Below, one piece after another: positions 59,501-64,000 of a DNA stretch of 64,000 bases. The stretch is from Hoeflea sp. IMCC20628 (GTDB lineage: Bacteria > Pseudomonadota > Alphaproteobacteria > Rhizobiales > Rhizobiaceae). Below the pieces are notes generated by a model that saw only the letters and a list, made by a program, of their open reading frames with translations, searched no databases and was not told where the DNA came from. The DNA lies in the NCBI RefSeq assembly GCF_001011155.1, contig NZ_CP011479.1:3428501-3492500 (forward strand). The letters are read 5' to 3'. Both the position numbers and the translations under genes were made by a program. Numbering within the stretch: position 1 is the stretch's first letter; each line of letters begins with the position of its first letter.

Positions 59501-60910
59501 GCTCTTGGAAAAAGTTGGAACATGCCCACCCGCGCGGGACTTGTTGCTCTCATATATCAGCGTATCGACATCTTCCTGGACATTGTCGTAGACACGCAGA
59601 CTGACTGTGTTGCCCTGGCTCTTGGTCAGTTCCCGCATGAAGTTTTTGGCGATGAACGGCGCATAGATCCAGCCATCGAAAAGTGCCCATTTTTCAACTG
59701 ACGATCCAGGCTGAAATCCATCCCGGTACATGGGATGCAACAGCAGGAAACCGGCCGTTTTCTCCTCGTCCTGTACGAGAATAATGCGTTTGGTGATGGC
59801 AGGTTTTCCGGTAAGCTTCGATAGATCGGCTGCCTGCTTCCGGTTTTCTTCAAAGGCTATGTTCAGTCCCAGCGCCTGCCGGTTGGCATTTTCCGGCTCG
59901 ATGTAAGTGATGACATAGCGAGCTTCGTCGGCCTCTTCGGGATGAATTGTAAAGTTTTTGGCCCCATCCGCGTGGGTGGTCCGCACGAACTGATCTACCC
60001 CGTTCGGCGCCAGCGATGAAATCCATCCCAGGCCATTGATGCCGGGAAAATTCTTCTTGATATCCAGCACATCAACATAGCGCTTCCACTCATGGCGATT
60101 GATGGTGCTCGAACCCTGGAAATAGGCAACGCCGCCCAGAAGTGCATTCTCATAGGAATTAATCCGGCTTAAAAGTGCCTTCTTGCTCTCCAGCGCCAGT
60201 GCTTCAAACTGGATCTTGCCATTGTCGTGGGCTGCCTCGGACGAAATCTTCCAGGCATAGAATGTCAAACCGAGAGGAATCAGCAGTAACAACATTGCCG
60301 TGACTTGCAGATTGCCCAAAGTTTTACCGCGCCAGGAAAGCCTCTGCGGCCCCCCCGGGGCTATCAGCACCAGTGGCAAGAACACGATGATGCCAAAAAT
60401 GCCGCCCGTCCACCAAGTCTGCCAGTTATCCAGGACCTTCTCGGCTGGCAGGGCGCCAGAGAAATACAAGGCGGCGACACCAATTGTCGGCGAAACCAGA
60501 CAAACCACCGGCCCGACAGCGAAGAACAGAACCAACACGTCGCGGATACGATTGAAACTCAGCGGAATACCAAGCAATCGCCTGACCAACGCATATCCCA
60601 CCAAGGCCTGAAGAGTGGATCCCGCAGCGATCACCAATGCGCTCAGGGCCTTTGCCTGATCCAGGCCGGTTTCGGCTGAATAGACGCCTGCCCCATAGAC
60701 ACTGATAAGGACAGAACCGAGAAAAATGCCAGGCCAGAGGCGCCAACCGTAAAGAATCATTGCTCCAAGAGCTATTCCCGACGGTGGCCAGATGACCGTG
60801 GCGTAGCCAGGCGGAACGGCCAGCGACAAGCCTAGTTGCCCCGAACCAAAGTAAACCACGGCGACCAAAAGCATCTTTGCCAGAAGCACGACATTCCGAT
60901 TTTGTACCAT
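56558..60910 (-). CDS. MASE1-CHASE-PAS-PAS hybrid histidine kinase
   Basis: A 1450-residue membrane sensor. Order: MASE1 membrane domain (about 8-225), a CHASE-type extracytoplasmic sensor (about 250-480, FPGINGLGWISSL), two membrane spans (about 500-555), a second extracytoplasmic domain (about 560-780), a span (about 785-803), two PAS domains (about 825-940 and 945-1078), HisKA with H1094 (VSHELRTPLTSIRG), HATPase with N1209 (MANLLSNAAKFS) and GGSGLGLHI, and a receiver with D1385 (LIVLDLGLPDGSG). It probably feeds the HPt, the small receiver and the cyclic di-GMP regulators. The stimulus is unknown. Unusually large, with two stacked sensor domains. Confidence 0.92.
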   Translation of the reverse strand: MVQNRNVVLLAKMLLVAVVYFGSGQLGLSLAVPPGYATVIWPPSGIALGAMILYGWRLWPGIFLGSVLISVYGAGVYSAETGLDQAKALSALVIAAGSTLQALVGYALVRRLLGIPLSFNRIRDVLVLFFAVGPVVCLVSPTIGVAALYFSGALPAEKVLDNWQTWWTGGIFGIIVFLPLVLIAPGGPQRLSWRGKTLGNLQVTAMLLLLIPLGLTFYAWKISSEAAHDNGKIQFEALALESKKALLSRINSYENALLGGVAYFQGSSTINRHEWKRYVDVLDIKKNFPGINGLGWISSLAPNGVDQFVRTTHADGAKNFTIHPEEADEARYVITYIEPENANRQALGLNIAFEENRKQAADLSKLTGKPAITKRIILVQDEEKTAGFLLLHPMYRDGFQPGSSVEKWALFDGWIYAPFIAKNFMRELTKSQGNTVSLRVYDNVQEDVDTLIYESNKSRAGGHVPTFSKSEHVEIMQQEWLIVWESTLGFEEDWRSNNPILILSGGLLITFLSGLFLFVTTARLSGTADRAYGRKALLLPGVVFAVLAVGSVSLYRALDDKEEAHLKAMISSEISKIDLLITAETEAKMLALKRMASRMETATDRPVHLWQVDARNYIDDLAGLRAVAWINEKGQMVESEQSTRNDRSVWVDAIMDASQADLAAMAVKQDIPIIGPPIRLTAKERAFTAYLPLNAKGASAGYLAAIFSVSEFFSNEILPETLDRYQFLITYDGDVQREFGNLNQSIARPWALESTIQIPDKLWSIQIIPTTQFLKSQQSLLPDAALIAGLLISILTAMTAHMTLLSRLKTADLQESNERIKQESTRNSTVMNTVLDGVLTIGSEGTIESINPAGLRLFGYAQGEVVGKNVNMLMPTDNDYMNHYLKSGEGLAIGTGQQMSARRKDGSIFPVDLSVNEMRLDGKRMLVSTLRDTSEAVAAARALSESNALKSAVMASTEYLIIATDMDGKVMVFNEAAETALGYSAEEIVGKQSPALWHDQSEVEERSRVLSAELGFPVSADFETFTKNVDVNGIDENEWTYIHRDGTRIPVLLTVTALRNESHQTTGYLGVIVDLTKRREIERLKSDFVSIVSHELRTPLTSIRGALGLVMGAMSKEMPDKALRLIDIAHKNCERLTLLINDILDIDKIASGQMRFDMKQQELASLLKQAVDVNQPYADNLGVTIKISEIDPDLAVNADPERFAQVMANLLSNAAKFSSRDDQVEISAHRNGDLIRVVIKDNGEGIPEEFRPQIFGKFLQSDSSSTRVKGGSGLGLHISKQIVERMGGVIGFETETGKGTTFWIDFPIPTQEVLAETIEPDDGRRSLLHYRQRDVPTLLHIEDDEDLSRVLATYLQGTATVVTATTLKSAEVLLRSKQFDLIVLDLGLPDGSGLEFLNTLSGLVELPVPVMILSASEVSDAVKQSVASVMVKSRASEAKIVKKIQSLMAA

Positions 60911-61219
60911 ATTGAGATATTTACCTTGGTTGGCATTTCCGCCAAGGCTGCAAGAACCCAGACTGCTTCAAACTGGTGTTTTGTTGTTAAAGTTCCCTTA
61001 GTGCGCGCACCCGATAAATCGCATCAGAATTGGTACTGCCCCGACATTTTCCGGTGACGCCGGCATGAATATCTTCAAAATGATGGGGGTGGAGCGACAC
61101 ATTTGATGGACATTCGACACGCTGCCTTCTGCTTTGTGACTTCAATGTTGCCAAAAACAGGCCTATAGCGTGGGGCAATCCTGTGCATGAACCGGCATTT
61201 GAGAAGAGGAGTTATGGAC
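60911..61219. other. 309-bp divergent promoter gap between kinase and aminotransferase genes
   Basis: No supported gene. It must hold promoters for the leftward kinase and the rightward aminotransferase. Near 61099-61122 the sequence GACACATTTGATGGACATTCGACAC contains a loosely repeated GACAyTT element; the centre is shown here only as GACACATT and GACATTCGACAC. AGAGGAG (61205-61211) is the ribosome-binding site of the next gene. Confidence 0.45.
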
Positions 61220-62353
61220 ATGAATATGACAACGTCACCAGTGGATCCTGATGGTCTCATGGAGTTTTCAGTGGTCTTTACCGATCGCTCGCTCAACCAT
61301 ATGTCCAAGACGTTTCAACGCGTCATGACCGATCTCAACGCCATGCTGTGCGAAGTCTATCAGGCCGAAACCGCCATCATCGTGCCGGGCGGCGGAACCT
61401 TCGGCATGGAGGCCGTTGCCCGCCAGTTTGCCACCGACCAGAAAGTGATGGTCATCCGCAATGGCTGGTTTTCCTATCGCTGGACGCAGATCTTCGACAT
61501 GGGCGACATTCCGTCAGAAACAGCGGTGATCAAGGCCACGCAGGTCGGTAACGAAAGCACCTCGGCTTTTGCCCCCCAACCTATTGAAGTGGTTGCAGCC
61601 AAGATTCGCGATGAGCGTCCAAATGTTGTCTTTGCACCGCATGTGGAGACCTCATCAGGTGTCATCCTTCCGGACGATTATCTCAAGGCCATTGCCGAAG
61701 CGGCCCACGATGTGGGCGCGCTGTTTGTGCTCGATTGCATTGCCTCGGGCAGCATATGGGTTGATATGAAGACAACCGGCGTCGATGTGCTGATTTCCGC
61801 ACCGCAAAAGGGCTGGAGCGCATCGCCATCGGCCGGTCTTGTCATGCTGAGCGCCCGCGCGATCGAGCGGCTCAATGAGACCAAGAGTTCAAGCTTTGCT
61901 GTGGATTTGCGCAAATGGCACGACATCATGCAGGCCTATGTCGGTGGCAGTCACGCCTACCATTCGACAATGCCGACCGATGCCCTGTTGGTGCTCAGAG
62001 ACCGGATGATCGAAACCCGTGACTTCGGCTTTGATCTGGCCCGCGACCGGCAGTGGGAGCTTGGCACCAAGGTGCGGGCATTGCTTTCCCGCAACGGCTT
62101 CAAACCTGTCGCAGCTCCAGGGTTCGAGGCGCCAGGCGTTGTTGTGAGTTACACAAAGGATCCCGAATTTCAAAACGGCAAGAAGTTCGTGGCACAGGGC
62201 ATGCAGATCGCCTCCGGTGTGCCGCTGATGTGTGACGAACCTGCCGATTTTCGAACATTCCGCATCGGCCTGTTCGGACTCGACAAGCTTGGCGATGTCG
62301 ACGGCACCGTGGCCAGGCTTGAAACCGTTCTCGACACACTCGCGGCGGGCTGA
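61220..62353 (+). CDS. Class V aminotransferase (alanine/serine-glyoxylate aminotransferase-like)
   Basis: A 377-residue fold-type I PLP enzyme. PLP contacts are D172 in FVLDCIASGS and K197 in ISAPQKGWSASPSAG. VPGGGTFGMEAVARQ (about 55-70) is the N-terminal small-domain loop. The likely substrates are glyoxylate, alanine, serine or a related amino donor; pyridoxamine-pyruvate aminotransferase is also close. The ATG at 61220 is chosen because AGGAG lies 8 bases upstream; ATG at 61214 is too near. It is 232 bp upstream of the amidohydrolase gene. Confidence 0.86.
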   Translation: MNMTTSPVDPDGLMEFSVVFTDRSLNHMSKTFQRVMTDLNAMLCEVYQAETAIIVPGGGTFGMEAVARQFATDQKVMVIRNGWFSYRWTQIFDMGDIPSETAVIKATQVGNESTSAFAPQPIEVVAAKIRDERPNVVFAPHVETSSGVILPDDYLKAIAEAAHDVGALFVLDCIASGSIWVDMKTTGVDVLISAPQKGWSASPSAGLVMLSARAIERLNETKSSSFAVDLRKWHDIMQAYVGGSHAYHSTMPTDALLVLRDRMIETRDFGFDLARDRQWELGTKVRALLSRNGFKPVAAPGFEAPGVVVSYTKDPEFQNGKKFVAQGMQIASGVPLMCDEPADFRTFRIGLFGLDKLGDVDGTVARLETVLDTLAAG

Positions 62354-62585
62354 GTTCAAACCGTAAGCGGACGACAACCTTGAACGACCGCGCATTCAGT
62401 TTGATGCGCGGCCGGCCCATGGTTTTGACGCGCTCTTGTGCCGCTTCACGCCGACATGCGGCAACAGCCTGTGTCGGAGCCGGCTCAAGCGCCGCGCAAT
62501 TTCCTATTTGAACATTTCATTTCCCTGTGAAACTATTTGCTGCGGCCGGGTTTGCCGGAAGCCGTCTTTTCGAGGAGGCAGCAGC

Positions 62586-63461
62586 ATGATCGTCGACACC
62601 CATTTGCATGTGATTGATCCGTCGGTACTGGAGTATCCCTGGCTTGCAAGTGTGCCTGCACTTAATCAGCCATGGTCCTACGAGGCTTACGCACTGGAAG
62701 CCCGACGCGCCGGCATCTCCCGCACGCTGCATATGGAGGTCGACGTCGCACCGGACCATATCGAGGACGAAATCAGCAATGTCGCAACCCTCGCCGCCTT
62801 GCCTGGCAGCCTGATCGTTGGAGCAATCGCCTCCTGCCGGCCCGAGGATCAGGGTTTTTCTGCCTTTTTAGACCGGGTGTCGGGCAATCCGCTGGTCAAA
62901 GGATTTCGCCGCGTCCTTCATGTCATGCCGGATGAACTCTCAGAACAGCCGCTGTTTCGCGAAAACATTGCCCGCCTTTCTGGAACCGGCCTGACCTTCG
63001 ATCTTTGCGTGCTGCCGCACCAGTTGCCCAAAGCCATTGCCCTGACCGACCTCTCGCCTGACGTGCACTTCATTCTCGATCACTGCGGCGTACCCGACAT
63101 CAAGGGCGACAGCCGACAGCCATGGCGCGACAACATGGCGGAGATCGCCAAACGCCCGAATGTAACCACCAAGATTTCTGGGGTTGTCGCCTATGCCGAC
63201 CCCGAAAGCTGGATCGCCGACACCCTGCGGCCCTGGATGGAGCACACGGTCAATTGTTTCGGATGGGACCGGGTTGTCTGGGGCAGTGACTGGCCGGTGT
63301 GCACGCTTGGGGGCGGTCTTCTGGCCTGGGTTGCGGCTACGCATGCGCTTCTGGAGGGCGCGAGCTCTGACGAGAAACAGAAACTGCTCCGTGGCAATGC
63401 CGAACGGATCTGGTCTCTCGGGGTTGAGACCGGAATTCCAACCCACCATAACCATGCCTGA
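62586..63461 (+). CDS. Amidohydrolase-family lactonase (COG3618 type)
   Basis: A 291-residue TIM-barrel hydrolase of the fuconolactonase/2-pyrone-dicarboxylate lactonase group. Metal-binding DTHLHV opens the protein, FILDHCGVPDIKG lies at about 160-172 and the catalytic aspartate is probably in WGSDWPVCTLGGG (about 235). GAGGAGG lies 8 bases before the ATG. It likely opens a sugar lactone or a related cyclic ester; the exact substrate is unknown. About 232 bp, without an obvious gene, separates it from the aminotransferase. Confidence 0.84.
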   Translation: MIVDTHLHVIDPSVLEYPWLASVPALNQPWSYEAYALEARRAGISRTLHMEVDVAPDHIEDEISNVATLAALPGSLIVGAIASCRPEDQGFSAFLDRVSGNPLVKGFRRVLHVMPDELSEQPLFRENIARLSGTGLTFDLCVLPHQLPKAIALTDLSPDVHFILDHCGVPDIKGDSRQPWRDNMAEIAKRPNVTTKISGVVAYADPESWIADTLRPWMEHTVNCFGWDRVVWGSDWPVCTLGGGLLAWVAATHALLEGASSDEKQKLLRGNAERIWSLGVETGIPTHHNHA

Positions 63462-63572
63462 AACCTGCTGCGGCAAGCAGAGTATACTGTAGCTCTGGCT
63501 TGAAAGATTTCATCGGCGATGTAATAAGTTGAATTGTATATTGCCAGATAAAATGAACCGGGAGTTTCATTC

Positions 63573-64000
63573 TTGACCCTTAAATATCTGATGACAAGCG
63601 GTCGCGCGGCGATCCTGGTGACGGGCTTGGCCTTGTCGATGTCGGCAGCCTATGCGCAAACCACCGATCGTCCGGCGGCAGCAGCAGCGGCCCAGACCTC
63701 GAAGAACAATTGGGCGGTCAATTGCGGCACGGGTGAAACCGCAGAGGCACCGCTTTTGTGCCAGATGATGCAGAATGTTGTTGTTCAGGAAACCAACCAG
63801 CGGCTTCTCACCGTTGTCGTGCGCCCACAAAAAGACTCCGCCAATCACACCCTGACCCTGGCATTGCCGCATGGCGTTGACTTCATCAAGGGCGTGGAAG
63901 TGCAGGTGGACGAAAAGGAAGCCTTCAACGTTCCGGTGCAGACCAGCAATGGCCAAGGTGCATTTTCGAACCTCCCGATCAGCGACGAACTGCTTGCCGA
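63573..64000 (+). CDS. Invasion-associated locus B (IalB)-like exported protein, cut by window edge
   Basis: The first 142 residues of a secreted protein. After a signal peptide (YLMTSGRAAILVTGLALSMSAAYA) and a short alanine-rich stretch comes NNWAVNCGTG and CQMMQNVVVQETNQRLLTVVV, typical of the IalB family in Rhizobiales. These periplasmic or outer-membrane-associated proteins have poorly understood roles. A TTG start at 63573 is proposed since GGGAG lies 8 bases upstream; the ATG at 63591 lacks a site. The C-terminus is outside the window. Confidence 0.82.
   Translation, partial: MTLKYLMTSGRAAILVTGLALSMSAAYAQTTDRPAAAAAAQTSKNNWAVNCGTGETAEAPLLCQMMQNVVVQETNQRLLTVVVRPQKDSANHTLTLALPHGVDFIKGVEVQVDEKEAFNVPVQTSNGQGAFSNLPISDELLA

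Noticed and set aside
63462-63479. CTGCT/AGCAG hairpin after the lactonase gene
   Set aside because: A five-bp stem without T-run could easily arise by chance.
1-64000. tRNA or rRNA genes, CRISPR arrays, insertion sequences, phage genes, attachment sites
   Set aside because: Looked for on both strands; no cloverleaf-like sequence, spaced repeats, transposase or integrase sequence was recognised.

Overview
This 64-kb window looks like chromosomal DNA of a marine or saline-adapted alphaproteobacterium of the Rhizobiales (Hoeflea/Rhizobium-like). The pointers are a dense GC-rich gene layout, an ehu/eut ectoine-catabolism locus regulated by EnuR and AsnC, Tat-exported periplasmic formate dehydrogenase with alphaproteobacterial accessory genes, TRAP and hydantoinase catabolic genes, and an IalB-type protein at the right edge. 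The genus is an inference. I see no tRNA, rRNA, CRISPR array, insertion sequence or prophage.

Region 1 (1-12.1 kb): ectoine/hydroxyectoine uptake and degradation. Reading leftward come enuR, ehuABCD (ABC importer), eutABC and doeA (cut by the window edge). Divergently, asnC-doeC-doeD finishes the path from diaminobutyrate through aspartate semialdehyde to aspartate. Region 2 (12.3-16.7 kb): a sugar-acid and one-carbon group: an SDR, a glycerate 2-kinase, a Dabb protein, iolB and purU.

Region 3 (17.0-36.4 kb): a formate dehydrogenase factory. It holds a TusA-like protein, fdhD, mobA, mobB, moeA, a tungstate importer (tupBCA) behind an Mrp Fe-S carrier, the structural genes fdhA-fdhB-fdhC with a Tat-signal peptide gene and a TorD-type chaperone, and a set of little-known conserved genes (DUF3144, DUF3306, DUF3305, a multi-cluster 4Fe-4S protein, DUF1344, DUF6352, a ligase-like pseudoenzyme, DUF6494, a 42-residue membrane peptide). 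Cofactor synthesis, metal supply, Fe-S delivery, folding and export are thus packed beside one enzyme.

Region 4 (36.5-51.6 kb): a catabolic island for an unidentified carboxylate or cyclic amide. It has a FCD-type GntR regulator, a TRAP importer, a two-subunit hydantoinase/oxoprolinase, an SDR, an aldehyde dehydrogenase, two divergent dihydrodipicolinate-synthase-family enzymes, a class II aldolase, a tautomerase and a UxaA/GarD-type dehydratase. Near-identical palindromes of the form ATTGTCGACAAT sit in its three main intergenic regions and tie the units into one probable regulon. This is my best candidate for an undescribed pathway.

Region 5 (51.8-60.9 kb): signalling. A glycosyltransferase-like orphan is followed by a PleD-type diguanylate cyclase, a receiver/degenerate-GGDEF/PilZ protein, an HPt protein, a CheY-like receiver and a 1450-residue MASE1-CHASE-PAS hybrid histidine kinase, probably one phosphorelay coupled to cyclic di-GMP. 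Region 6 (61.2-64 kb): a class V aminotransferase, a COG3618-type lactonase/amidohydrolase and the start of an IalB-like exported protein.
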